A stretch of 64,000 nucleotides of DNA from Plumapathes pennacea (lineage: Eukaryota; Cnidaria; Anthozoa; Antipatharia; Myriopathidae). Made by a program: the position numbers and the translations under genes. This document shows, in pieces, positions 44,346 through 58,400 of this stretch. The first letter of the stretch is position 1, and each line of letters opens with the position of its first letter. Below the pieces are notes generated by a model. The model was given only the letters and a program-made list of their open reading frames with translations, was not told the DNA's origin and did not search any database. Location of the stretch: contig OZ038463.1 in assembly GCA_964036295.1 (NCBI GenBank), positions 22,803,069-22,867,068 on the forward strand, read 5' to 3'.

Positions 44346-46358
44346 TTCAGAAGTGTCCCACTCACACAGGCTAATTACGTTAAGAAAGTATGTCACACTG
44401 CCATATAACAACTGACTTACACTATAATATGATTCAAATAAATGTGTTAAACGTGTCATCCTAGGGTGATCGAAAACTGTTTAGGATTACCCAAGAACGT
44501 AATGTGGAGCACAGAGACCATACCATGAGACGCCACTGTAAGCGGACTCCCTGGATGAACAATTCCTTGTTTGTTTCCCGCTTCAAGAACTTGCTGACAA
44601 ACAGCGCCATTCTCGGACATGGAATATGGCCGAATACCTCGTCATGCTTGTTCACGGTGTTAGAGTGACGTTGAACAACTTTGTCTTTAGCTGAACTGTT
44701 TTCACTGAGTGTCGGTACAAGTGTAAGCGTCCACCTCCACCTTTAACTGCAAGTGGCCGCTAACAAGACTAATTTTTGTCTCCCAGTTACAGACACTTTT
44801 TCCGCTTTCCGAGGGTGTCCGCTTACGGGAGCTTTGACTGTTTAAGATTAACTGTTAATAGAGCTCTTCGTTTGCGGAACCCACGTATGAATTATACATA
44901 CTGTACAACATCATTAACATGTAAGAACATACTGTACACTTCGGAAATAATTCGGTGGGAAAAATCTAAATTGGGCAAGGCCGTTTGAATGTTGATGAGA
45001 TAGCAGGATTTCTCCAGTTCTAAAGACTGATACTTTCATCGCGCCGATATCTTCACATGTGAAAGATGAAAATGATATATTTACTGTACGCGTGATTTTT
45101 GAAGACAGCAAATTCTGACAGGAAATAAAACCTGTAATATGAGTCTTTGTTCTGGGTATTCCTGTAATATTACTCGCGAGAGATATCATCAACATTCGAA
45201 GATAAAATTCGTGTCTCCGCGGGGCCGTGTAATATCTTCCATATATACAAAGGTCTGCTAGTATGTGCACAGCTACAAAATTTTCTCGTACGAGAATTAA
45301 TAATAGTCTGCTTAAACAAACAAAATAATGCTACTGGTGATGTCGGACTGACGTGAAGGATAAAATTCTTACTGTGCAAGTGCCCGTTCGCACGATCAGT
45401 TCACTGTAAGGAACGCATGCTTTCAGTGTTATCTGACTGAAGGAGATTTTAAAATACACGTGACTACAGAAGGGCTATAACTCCCCACGTCGTCAGCCTA
45501 TTTACTAAGTTTCTAGTGCTTCACATCTAATAGACTGTGCCATACCCTTCTTTTTTGGCCAAAGAATCGTATGTGCCAGTCAAAAATAAACGCGTGTAAA
45601 ACTACGAGGTCTGGACACGAGCGGCGGAGCCCTCCGATCTCTCCCCGCCGCTCGAGTCCAGACCTTCAATTCTTAAATTCGTTCATATTTCACTCGCGGG
45701 CACGATCTTTCGCCAGCAAAGGAAGGACTAGCATAGTCTACACATCTAACTCCCATGGTGCGGGTTGTATAGCACTCAAAGTTAAACACCTTTAGATGTC
45801 AACTTTTCTACTTTTGGTTAAATGCACAGTGCTGATAGTCGTTGGGGGGACTAGAAAAGTAACGTGCAAATGGCACGTGCACAAATCGTTTCTCCGTCGT
45901 CATGTGCGTTAAATAAATGACTATGTATAAGACCATGTCCAGTCTTCTTATTCAGTCTGTTGGCCCTGGATATCTGGAGATCCTGGCAGAGTGGCTTCTA
46001 AACAAGACATCCAAAACAATGTCAGTAAAATTGAAACAAATTTCTAAACTGTGAACGGAAGAGCTGCACTTCAATACTTTCTGGGGTGGGGGGAGGATGG
46101 TATACTTCTTATACAATGTCCTGTTCTATTCTGAAAACCTTTACTATCTCAGATCAAACTATACGATTTTTCGACCTTTATCCCAATTGCCCCTTTGCAG
46201 GCCTAGGCTAAAATATGCGCACCATATGTCAGACCAACAACTAAAATACCGAAAATATACTACTGTATTCCAGAATCAATACCCTTCTTCAGACTAAAAT
46301 GCTTGAAAACAATACCCGTCGCATAGCTATATGGCCCTCCCCGTGAAACCTTCTATCT
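44346..46358. other. Stretch without a recognised gene
   Basis: Includes the 45,607 hairpin and a GCCGTGTAATATCTTCC motif (45,224-45,240) resembling the palindrome at 54,625. No exon for the neighbouring minus-strand gene could be recognised with confidence. Confidence 0.35.
45607..45665. repeat. 21 bp GC-rich hairpin
   Basis: AGGTCTGGACACGAGCGGCG at 45,607 and the reverse complement CGCCGCTCGAGTCCAGACCT to 45,665, with one mismatch and a 17-base loop. Confidence 0.85.
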
Positions 46359-46471
46359 TCACAGAATTAATGTCGGATTGATGAAAAGATTTATCAACAT
46401 AACTGAACCCATTCCATCAAAATGTTTCTCACCGCAAGTTGCTTCTCCTCGAATATTTAGATTGTTGTGAC
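46359..46471 (-). CDS. Possible terminal exon of the REJ/GAIN gene
   Basis: Acceptor CTTTTCCAG followed in the right phase by GHNNLNIRGEATCG. Either read through to a stop at 46,361 (HFDGMGSVMLINLFINPTLI) or spliced on at TTGCG|GTGAGA. Supported only by splice signals and phase. Confidence 0.4.
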
Positions 46472-49400
46472 CTGGAAAAGGAAATGGTTTAAGTATTTAA
46501 CAAGGTTTTTGTTTTTCCAACACTGCTACAAAAGGTTGGATATGGCAATTGACAAATAACTTATAATTGGAATCGAATACAGTAAATGAAATATAGCTGT
46601 AAGATATGATTGATTTTAACTGGTAGCAGGACCAATATTGTTTTCCTCTTGTCTGTGCATTCACACGACTTCATCTGTGTACTGCAAGGTCTTGTGTTAG
46701 TCTAACAAGGAACTTAAACCAATACGTCTTGCTTTAAAAGGTGTCTTTATTCCGACGAAACAATCATTTCTTCTGTTCCCAAGTTGAACGTAATGACATT
46801 AGGAAAAAGTGTCGACAAGAACTATGTTATCAAAACCCTTCTCTCTATTTTTCTACCGTTTGTGGAGTGGACTTAAATGATAAAATATTTGAGCTGATTT
46901 GAGTAGTGCACTTTCGGCGCATTAAAACCCGTGCATACACGACATGATCCGCCTATAACTTCGTCAAATGATGTTCATGAGATGATCTCTCGCTGACACT
47001 TACCCTGTGCAGGTGACGGTACGTCGGTACGCATGTGCTGCAGGTGAACCTGTTCATCATTGCTCGCCTGGATCTTGGCCCTTTGATTTTTCATTCGTAC
47101 GTACAGTACGATCCCCACAACAACAGCGGTGACCAGAAGACATGATGCCACGATGATAGCTGCCAGAGCTCCGTCGCTAAGACCTGAAGACTCGGAAGAG
47201 GTCGGCTTATATTCTGTGGTGGGAACCTCAGATGGAGCGACGGTTGCGTCAAGATGGACAAATGAGTTGGCATCCACTGTAAGAATGCGGCCGTCACTGA
47301 GCGTGATCACGAAACCGCCCGACTTCACGTGTGACGCAAGGAGAGAGACTAAGGAGGAGGTATTCTTTTCTCCAGGTCCCCCGGGTAGCAACTTGAAGGT
47401 GACGATGATACTGCCGCTTGCAACTGTCAAATCCGTGATGCGTGTTTCGTTGACTTCCAGCTTGGTAGCGATGCTTGTCTTAATTTGTTTAATGAAATCG
47501 CTCTTGGTTGACTCGTTGATGTAGTCATCATAGGTTGCATTCAGAGTAAACTTCACGTTGGCAGGCTGATCTTGTTGGTTAACGGGCACAGTCGTCACAT
47601 TTTGCTCAACTACAATAGATGAAGCAGCAGTGGATGAAGCAGCAGTGGATAAAGCAGCAGTGGATGAAGCAGCAGTGGTAGCAGCAGCAGTGGTGGTGGG
47701 AACAACGTGCAACTCGACAAGGAACACTGCGACATAGCCCAGCTCGTTCTTGGAGCAGTTAATGAAACTTGCCGCATCTTCAGTTGAGATTTCTCCCGTC
47801 TGCACTCCACTAGTGCTCCAGTTTGAAGATGCGGTATTCCATGCATAGCACTACAACATGACAATGAGTCAGAAAAATAGCGTAGATTACAACAATGTAA
47901 GAAATAGGTAAGAAATAAGAAATAGGTACCAAATTGGGTACACGTGTGACTACTTTGAGGTATTGGGGATATATATTAACAATAAACTACTTTTGGCGAG
48001 AAAATATGCACGGATAATTGTCCTTGGACATTATCTGTTCCTCAAAGCTCACAGTTGCCCTTGAGCTTCGCTCTCGGGCAACTGTTCACTTCTCGGAACA
48101 GATAATATCCTCGGACAATTATCCGTGCATATTTCCTCGCCAAAAGTAGTTTATTGTTTATCTATCACAGCTACCCCCGTTTTGAAGCTCAAAAAAGCCT
48201 CCTCGATGAGCCATGAGTTCTTGGGTTGAACGTCCCCCACCAAAAAAAGAAGCTCAAAAAATATTTTGCTTAATACTTTGAACCAGAGCCTCATAGAAGG
48301 CAATGTCACAAAAATGGAACCCCTTTTAATATAATGAAATATTTTTGTTTTTTTTTAATCGACGGCTGCAGTTTGCAAGATAAATGGGTAGTTTTCCGCA
48401 CAAGCATCCCACTGGACACACATCTTGGCAATGTGAATTTAAAACGTTCAAGACCACTATGCGGATAATAGACAAAAAAATGTACAACTTCTACCTTCTC
48501 GTGCAGCACTCGAATTCACAAGGAGATGTTGCTATTGAAAAATACCGAACTTCCGAAAGTCATCCTTGTTAGTTGTACGCAAATCCCTGTATATGTGTGT
48601 GAAGCGTTAACCCGTTTTGTTTTTGGTGAATCTGATTTAGTCACATTAAGTGTCTCACCTTTGGTTCGCCTTTGCCAGCGTTGTAGCTTTTCAAAGGCAC
48701 TTTGTAACTGACTGAGTGTGCCAAACCGCTGACTTCAAGGACAGACAGCGTGTCGGGGTTAAACAGCTTGATATAGATGACGTCACTGATGCGGTCCTGG
48801 TTTTCAGAGGCGAGCAACAAGTCATCCGGATACTGCAATAAATCAACCAACATCAACATCGGTCAAACGTGTTACGAGGGTTTCCGCTTTAAGTTCGAGT
48901 AATATACGCAAAAAGTCCGTACCAGATAAACAAGCACTGTTTCTGTGATATAATTATTTTGATTTCTTAGTTTTACTGTGTAAGATGATCATATATGAGT
49001 AACACTGAAAAAGTGAAGGAGCGTAAAGGAAGATGCGAGGGATTTTGGCCGCCTTCCTAGTCCAAACTGTGGAGTAATGCATGCGTTATCGTTGCAATAA
49101 GAGTTTCGCGGGAACAGTCGCTCTCGTGAGTATTCCTCGGTGTTACAGTGATAGATGCCTGGAATCAAGATCTTCAAGGTAGTCGTAAATTATTTTCATT
49201 ATAAATATATTTGGTACATAAATTGTTTCGTTTTATCGTGATCTTTACTCGAGTTTACAGCGGGAACCCTCTTAACTGGCTTGTAAAAGTTCCACTGTCG
49301 TCCCGTTTAATAGGAAAGCAATCCCGTATAAATACTGGAGTTCACAAATATTGACCGTGTCTTTATCCTATCCGTATCGTTATCCTGAGCAATGTCTGTG

Positions 49401-52400
49401 CTTTTTCGTTGCATTGGTACTTCAAATACGGTAACATATGGATGACTAGATGATGATAGATGCTGATGAACAAGGTAGAACTGCAGAGCTAAAGAACGGA
49501 GTAGTACGCATGCAACCCAAACGACCGCACGTACCTGAGCAGACACAATACATGCTCCACTGCAGCCTTGGTCGGAACATTGCCAGTTCTGGTACTGCTC
49601 CTTGAGACTCTGTCCAAGCAACACTTGCGCGCTGGTGTTCACTCCGACTTCACACTCATCGCACGCGATGTTAGTGTAGTTCTTGTCAACTGCTTCGAAC
49701 AGGTTCTGCTCGCTGCGAAGGACGACAACCTTGGACTGTGCCACTTGTGCGGGTTCTCCACCTGACATGCCTTTACACAAAGATCTGCCCAGCTCATCCA
49801 CGGAATAGATCAACTGCTCTTTTTGCGTCATGGAGGAGTTCCTGTAGTCATCCGGCGTGATTATGTTTGAAAATGTGTCGAGAAGTGTTTCAACCTGATA
49901 ACAGATTTAAAGCGATGTTCACCAATATATCTAGAAAATAACCTATTCCCAGAGTGATACATATAAATTATAAATACAAATCATGAAAACTCTCGGGAGC
50001 AGTATTTTTGAGTACCGATATTATTTTGATATATCATATTATAAAGAGAGTAAATAAAACAAACAATGTCATCGTCACTTTGTGGTTTTGTGTCCAGTCT
50101 ACATCAGTGGCAGTCTTTGACGTACTTTGTTGCTCTTTTGACGTTGATATTTATAGCTTTCCTGATCGATCATTCCATAAAGGAGAACAAATTCTCAAGA
50201 TAATTGAATGCAGTGTCAGTTCTTGCAAAATGTTAACGAAATGAAATGATCCGCAAACAACAATAACTTTCCCTGATTCCTTGGGAATTTATTAACAGTA
50301 GAAACTCAAAAGCCCACAATAATGCTATAATAATCGATCAAGCGTGTAGCAGACACAAAAGTAATAATTATCTTGAAAAAGGTAAGTAAACAAGACAACG
50401 ACAACATAGGTAACGTGACCAAAACTAAAATAGTCCATATCTACACAATAGTAAAGATGTAAACAACCAAGCTTGGAAACAATAATCTATGGATCTATGG
50501 ATTAGAAATACATAGTCTGTCAGTGAAATTGTATGACATTAAAAGGAGCGTCAACTGTGACAAATTTATCTCAAAACAAACTGACTCATGTTCTGACCTC
50601 GTCTGCTGTTTTGACCTCAACTACTTCTTCCTGTCCCGCATCTCTTCGCCTTCGGTTCGATGCTTTGTCAGAGTCCCGGATCCTGGGCTTACTTATTTCC
50701 ACAACCGAGTCTAGTACTTGGCCTGCCAAGGATTCGTCGAAGTTAGTTATATCTCTTGTAGCCTCGCGGAGCGCTTGAAATCCAACTAGCAAGGTCTCTT
50801 TGTCTTCTGTATCATAATCTTGGAGCGTTTTCATAAACTGGTAATAGAAAGAATGAAGACACATCGCAGTGTTACACAATTGAGAAGTTCGTAATGGTTA
50901 ATATACTCACTGTAGATGTAGAAATATTGAGACGATACGGACAGTCTTCTCGCGAGGGAAGGGATGAGCAAACTGCCCCGCAAGCTGAATCAGTTTAGAA
51001 ACAGATCTCGGAGAAAAATGACAGAAATCGCGGATAAGCTGAGCTGAAGCGGCAAGTATTTGGAGATCTCACAGACAGCTGTATTCCGGACATATTTTAT
51101 AAAGTATGCCACTTAATGGCTCTCGTCGATTAATCTGGTTCAGCCTGATCATCGGCGCGACCGCCGCAGATGGCGAGGAAATTGCTTGGCCAAGCAAAAC
51201 ATATCAAACACTATCAAATGTGGCAAATGGTTTGAACCCAGGAGTTAAACAGTAGGTTGGTTATGATCGTGTCCAGTGTCGGTGAAACTGGCAGAAACCT
51301 GAACACGAGACATACTGAATACAAACAAAATACCAGAAACGGCGACATCAGAAATCACATTTCTGAACACCACCTAAAGACTGAACACGACATAACTGGG
51401 ACTCTGCTGAATGCATCAGCCACAGCACTAACGACTTCCACTGAAAAGCTGGTACACAAACTTAGAACAGAAACCTCTCAACAGATGCCAACAATTACCT
51501 GCACTTTACAAACGATTGATAGATGACATCAAACGCAACCGAACGAACAATAAGCAAATCGACACGCAGGACAACAAGAACAGGATACAAGAACGGGGAC
51601 TCAGAGGAGTCTACAATGACAAACATTCAACGTACACGCAACTGCTGGAAAGAGCCCACCTGCCCACCCTATTAAACAGACGCCTCCAAGACATCTGTAT
51701 TTTAATGTACAAAGCTAAGCACAAACTGTGCCCTAAGAATATATGCAACTTATTTAAGGTCCACAGCTCCCTGTACAATTTAAGGCAATCAGATTTCTCA
51801 TTACCAGGTTTTAACACTGTTACATACGGTAAACATTCCTTAAAGTATACGGACCCAAAGTTATGGAGCAAGCTCTCTGACAAGGAGAGATCATCTGGCG
51901 CACTCAAAACCTTTAAATCAAGTATTCGTAAACGTGATCTTAGTAAATTAATGAACGATGGCTGTAACGGCTGCTTTCTTTGTAATAGCTAATCGTAGTC
52001 TATTTTAAATGTACATAATTTAGGACATAGAGATTACTTCATGGAAAGTGCGCGCGTACGGTTTTTATTCACGAGTTGTGAAATATCATAAAACGAACGA
52101 GCGAGGCTTTGCGAGCGAGTGAGTTTTATGATACGAAACAACGAGTGAATAAAAACTGTACAAAGCACTTTCCATGATGTTTTCTGTTTATTATATACAT
52201 ACTGAGACATTTATGATGGGACCGGGAAACCCTTTAAAAGTAGTGAAAAATCGTCGTTCGCAGCTTGTGATTGGACGAACGATTTTTTTCACGTGTGAAA
52301 AGCGTCGTTCGCGGCCTCTCATTGGCTAGAACTCATTTGCGTACGAAATTTTACGATATGGCTTTTTCGTGAGTATGTCTCAGTATGTATATAATAATTT

Positions 52401-55400
52401 AGTATAAAGCATTAGAGTATCAATGTATTAGAGTGTGCTAGAGGTTTTCTTAGGATGTTACCAGGAGTTTACGATTAAGGCTAGTTTATTTAACGTAATG
52501 TAGGTGTCCCCTATTAGTAGAGGGCCTCCCTCCCTATAACTTTTGGCACATAAATAAAGTTCATTATTTTATATTATTCACAACAGAATATTAACTGACC
52601 AGTAACGAAACACAACCGAACCAACTCGACTAACCATGCCCATAACATGACAAAACGGACCAATCACTTCAGCGACCAGAGACATAAGTACCGCCATCTG
52701 ACGAATCCTTTCACAAACTCTGAAGATGAGTTCCACTCAGAGAGTCGAAAGGTAGGTAACCAACAATAGTCCTCCTGAATATTACTCTAACCTGGACGAT
52801 CACAACCAACCTACTATCAAATGTATTACCCATGACCTTCTCTCTGCGCACACGAGAGGAATCAGTCGAATAAACTGTCTTGTGAGGCTGTTTTTTCACC
52901 TCTTTCCTTACGTGTGCGACGGACTTTGGTGGCCATATCAGCACGGCGTATGTCTTATCGAGATTTTAAAAACTACTTCATTGAGACCTTTCATTCAATG
53001 AGGTATTGTTTTCATGAAAACCACAAAAGAGGGACAAAAATAGGACACATACGTAGGAGACCCTTTAAAATATGTAACACGCGAATCGACTTGTTCAGTC
53101 CCAAACAATGATCACATGGGCTGTTGCTTATAGAGGTGGTCATTCATGCAGAGGGGTCTACAGCAGTGTTTACTGTAGCCTCTAGGGGAAAGCTGAATAA
53201 AAAATTGACGAAAAGATGAAAGCAAAGAAAATAGTACACAATTAAAACGTTCTTACCTCCTTGACAAATAGTTTTTTCAAGGTCACCACTGTGTCGTTAT
53301 TAACGTCATCACTATCCAAGGATTCCAGAACAGCTATGGTGTCACCTAAAATTACCAGCAACAATAAAACGTGAGGTGATAGTTTCCACTAAGAGAGTTG
53401 AGCGGAAATATGTTCTTGACGTCACGTTCGTTGGTCAGCGTTGGTCACCATGGCTGTCTAACTTCTCATAATTCGAGGTAAAATTTCATCCCATGTGCAA
53501 GCCTCGATTTTCCTGTGCACAACTTAAGTTATAAAAAATGCATTGAATTAACTTATAGTTGCGTCGATTCCTAGTATCGAGTTTCTTGCCTGAGTCTTGA
53601 GGTTTTACGAGCATTACACTGAACTACAAAATCTACACACGAGTCGTCAGTTTTGTGCAATGACCGCTGACTCAAAAGGAAGGTGGTCGCACGGTCGAAA
53701 AACGTATTTTCGCGGTGTCGGTGTGTGTGAATCGTTCATTTGGTTTAAATGCCAAAGTCCCAGTTACTATTAGTGTTGGTCTGCATACTCCAAGTTTGCT
53801 TTCGCGAGAAGCTGACACCTTAAACATTGGGTATGTCTCAAAATCAGATCAAATCTATGTCACCTTTCGTTGATGACAATAAGTAAGGACTTATTCATGG
53901 ATAATGTTTATATTTTTGTGCTAAAACATACCTAATTACAGGAAATGAACGCTTCTGTTATTTAACTTAGAAAGGTAAGAATGTCAAATGAGTGAAGAAA
54001 ACTAAAGCGATTAACACATGTTGAGAACTGCTCTTCTGAAAGCGAAAATGAAGTAATGTAAACCGTATGATTTTGCATTGTAAAAGATCGAAATACAATG
54101 TGCACAAAGAGGAAGCTACCCGAATTTGGGGTTATGAAACGGAAATTAAGGTCGCAGAAATTAGCACTCCATTTAATTAATGTCGTGGAAAAACTCTCAC
54201 AAAAATTAACGCAAATTATTGAATTTGCGTTAATTTCATGGAGCGTTAATTTCCTATATTATGGTAATAATTAAGAAATATACAACGCGTCACCGTGTAA
54301 TATAGCCTCTTATTATATAGACACGAGTGTTTTACTGGAAAATATACCGTGCGTAAAATCCATACGAAACTACATCCGGGACCCGAGCGGCGTATTTTCC
54401 ATATCCTCACTAGTGAGGATATCGTTTGCGTCATTTCCCGCTTTTGCACGGTTGTTTGTGCAATTTCTCGTAAAACACTCGTGTCTAATATAATAAAAAG
54501 AAAATTACACGGCGGCTTGAAGATATGGATTTTATTTTCTCGTGGTAAAAACAATATTTTACTCACTCGCAAAGCCCTCGTTCGTAAAATATTGTTTGTA
54601 CCACTCGAAAATAAAATTCATATCTTCGCGCCGCCGTGTAATATCCTCTATATCTAAACACGCGGGAATTTGGGAGAACACGAGAGTAGCGTAAGAACCA
54701 CGAGGCCGCCAAGTGATTTCCGGCGCTACTCGAGTGTTCTCCCAACTTCCCAAGTGTTTAGATGAGGCTATATTACACGGGAACGCGTTATATATTTCTT
54801 TTATAAAATAATTAGTCAAGCAAAATACATCACGTATCGCGTCAGCGTGTAATATACACTCACATCACACGGTTATTTAGCCAATCAGGGTGCGCGTAGT
54901 ATCATAGTTATTTTATCATAAGGTAATAATAGATAATATGAATTGTAAGGCGCTCTCGTGTTGTCATTTTATATACTGTAAAGGAATGATTAATAACGTA
55001 CTCGCTGCGTCAACCATTTGGCCAGCACCAATCTTCCGTTCGATGTCATCAGTTCCGTTTGCGATGTCACCCTCCTCTAGTACCCTTAATCTGACGATGA
55101 TGTTTACGTCATCTGACCTTGAGATGGCCCCGTGAACATCAGCTACTTCCATGAAGCATTTATGAGTGAAGTTATTATTCTTGTCACCTGCATTGACAGG
55201 GAACAGCTGATATCAAGGTTGTTTCTCCAGCTCAGAAACAGATCAACTGTGCAATTTACAAATAACTCAATAGAAAACCTTTCAAATAATTTTTTGGAAT
55301 CAGTTATTCCTAAACTAGAATTATTGTTTATAATAAGGAAGAGTTTTGCTAATTTGATGATCTATATAAAAGTTTGCTGGTCGGTATGCCTGTGACGCTC

Positions 55401-58400
55401 TTTCCCAGCAGCCCCCTCCCCCTCACATAAAGAGATGACGTTCCAGAAACGAGGTCCAAATGAGTTTGGAAAGGCATATGAGCATAATTCATCTTAGAAA
55501 TGGGGCCGTTCCGGTGAGTGTTAGGAATCGAGGTGGACTTTAAAATCGTTCAATCGCTCGACCGTTAAACTCATGAAGAAGCAAAATGTTAGCGACAGAA
55601 TTAAAGGTCATTAAAATAGTTACTTGTGAATCAACGGGTACGAACTCAAGCAGTTCATGGCTTCCCCGTACTTCACGAATTCCATGTATGGTATTACTGG
55701 GTGTCGGCACAGGCCGTTTTGAAGGTCGGAATGGTGTAATTTCAGCTGAAGTTGGCACACCGTAATGTGTGTCCAAGATGCTTCTCAAGATTGACATGCA
55801 CTTTGGCAAAACGCACAAAAAAACAACTAGAAAAATATCATACGGGGTGCCCTAGTGGTTCGACCATTCAAGTATTAACCCCGCTCGGCTTTTGTAAACT
55901 ATTAATCGCTAAATTATTTTATGGGAGTCTCGCTATTTGTAGTGCATTTGAAAATGCATCCGAGGATACAGTATGGTCCAAAGAGACCCGTGCATCGTTT
56001 GGTGTTGGTTCACCACAAAACGCAAGATAGTGTCATGATTAGTACCTTGCGGGGTTAAAACTAGGATATTGGATAACAGGGCCCGGTTTTTCAAAGCACG
56101 ATTAGGCTAATCTTGGATTAGGTGTAAACTTTCTTGTCATTTATAAGCCTGAAAATGTGAAGGTTTTGTCCTGCAACGATTTCCTTGATACGTTTTCAGC
56201 TAAAACAAGCTTTTTAATCCATATTTGAACAAAACCCTGCATTTTATCGGCAGAGAGGTCGTCAGGAAGAATTTCGTTAATCCTGGATTAGCTTAATCGG
56301 CTTTTGAAAAACCAGGCCCAGTACTATTAATAATACAGTAGAACCCCGAGATAACCGAGGTCGAAATAGCAGGGTTCTACCGTAATTCAAATTAACAGTT
56401 CATCTAGAGAGTGACCAAACGTACCTGGAGGTAGGAAAAATTCACACATGTTGATGTCGGATGGAGCGGTCACGTACTTCAGCAATATTCTCCTCTTCCC
56501 TTTTCGCATTTTGCAGCCGCATCTATATCTCAACGGCCTGTCACTCGGATCGTCATCCACTTCAGAGGCTTCGAGCGAGAAGACAGTGTCAAAAGCTTTG
56601 CCTTCTATAGATTCTGCAATCACGATACCTGGCAAAGGGGATAAAAATCGCAATTAACAAAGTAGTTTGTGCAAAGCACTGAAAAATAAAAATAAAAACA
56701 AAACAAAACAGAACAATGTTATTGTACTTGGACGATGATATACAACACACTAAACTGGCTAACACATTGATTAATAAATTACCTCTAAGGGTAGCCATTA
56801 TCTAAATCGTGCATACCTTGCGAGGGTGCAGCGTTCGTTTTTATGTCTACGTAAGCCGATGACTTGACTTCTCCTTCATCATCGAGAGCATCCAGTCTTA
56901 TTCGAAAAGTTGCTCCTCCTGGTAGCGCATTTGGCTTGAAGATTAAAACGAACCTACTTTTGAGGTTGATGTCCCCATCTTTCTTTCTCAGAACCTTCAC
57001 TTTCTTTGAAAAAAGAACATCTGATGCATCCAGATCCACACAGTCATAATCTGTCCAAAATATAGAGAGAATCAAGGGATCACAATGAAAATGAGAGCTT
57101 GCACGAAGTAACTGTTTCTCTTTCTCAGGTTCTAGAGGAGATGCACCTCTTTGTTTCTCTGAAACGGTTGCTAATCCGATGATCGTGAACAGACAAAATG
57201 AGGCATTTATGGTATGTTACTTCATATCTTACCTTCCTTGTCAATTGGTTCACAAGACCAAACAAGTTCCGTGAAGGCTAAGTCGGTCTTTACAGCAGCA
57301 ACGATGGCAACTTTGTCACTGGGGTTCACCTTGTTTCCTTTACTGTTTTTGACCTTCAAGAACAGCTCTGGGGGTTCACCAGACACAACGTTTCTGACTG
57401 CAGTCGCTTCGGAAACTTTTTTGCCTTTGCGGTAAGTGAGTTTAAACTTGTACCTGAAGAGAAAAGAATAGCGAACTTTTTTGGGAGATGCACAGGCACA
57501 ACGGTAAGAATAAAATAAATTGTAACCTCACGCAGAACTATGATCCCCAAAACAAGAAGTGCTTGGAGTCACATTGCAAATTATTACAATGAAGCCGTAT
57601 TCGATAAGTATGAACTTCCTGTAACGCAAACAGTCAAGAACATGAAAAACTCCGAACCGAACGCAATCTCATTTAAAGTTGGAGGCTTCTCGGGTACTTT
57701 CTTTTGCAAGGTGTCGAATTTATCAAAGATTGCAAACGTCGAACCATATACAAGGACCATTTGAAATGGATAAACAAACACCTTTTAAACTAAACGAGAT
57801 AACAGAGGACGACATACATTTCTGGTTTTAGTAGTCCAGCTGGAATTTCGACCACAGGCTCGTCGGGCAGCAGCAGCCTTTCGCAGTTGTCAGGGTTACT
57901 GCAGTTTTCGCACGGAAGTTTACTTTCCACCTCTTCACATTCCCAAGAATACTGCTCATCCTCGGAACTCTCATTTGGGTCATCTGACTCACTACCGTCC
58001 AGGGTAAAGGTTTCCCTAACGGTGAGATATCGGCCACCTAAAAGGAATCGAAAATGGTTCCGACTAAAGAATTTCCCACGGGTTCACTTGGCAAAAGATT
58101 CAACAGAGAGGGATTTTTAAAATTCCATAAGGGAAATTTCTCGTGTTGAGTTATAAAAGCACACTATACGGAAATTTTAAAGAAGATTCTACACTATACA
58201 TTTACGTTTGGAGTTCTACTGAACCAGTACGCGTATTTTATGTCTTACTGATGTACATTCTATAATAGCAGTTACAATCCAGGGCCTGGTTGTTCAAAAC
58301 CCCGTTAAGCTAACCCAGGATTAACTAAATTCTTTCTCTTGTTTATTTGACCAAAAAACTACAAGTTTTTGATTAAAGACTAACCAGAAAGTTTGTTCCA

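Larger units (their letters stand above)
51581..52590 (+). mobile_element. LINE 3' fragment inserted in the Penelope element
   Basis: NRIQERGLRGVYNDKHSTYT, QLLERAHLPTLLNRRLQDIC, ILMYKAKHKLCPKNICNLFK, GKHSLKYTDPKLWSKLSDKE, KTFKSSIRKRDLSKLMNDGC are the C-terminal RT/end region of a CR1/L2-type LINE, stop at 51,992. The 3' tail is AAATAAAGTTCATTATTTTA. ACAAC-type sequence flanks both sides (about 51,573 and 52,585), a candidate target duplication. Two palindromes sit in its 3' UTR. Confidence 0.78.

Noticed and set aside
44461-44655. Further 3' exon of the minus-strand gene
   Set aside because: No convincing acceptor in the right phase and no membrane-protein-tail features; left unannotated.
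55540-56030. Extra exon of the REJ/GAIN gene (minus frame 55,540-55,818)
   Set aside because: Neighbouring exons at 56,425 and 55,187 already join in phase; no matching acceptor/donor pair flanks this frame.
57828-58037. Minus-strand 69-codon frame starting MADISPLGKP
   Set aside because: It is a shifted frame of the true REJ exon, whose in-phase reading gives LDGSESDDPN and joins neighbouring exons.
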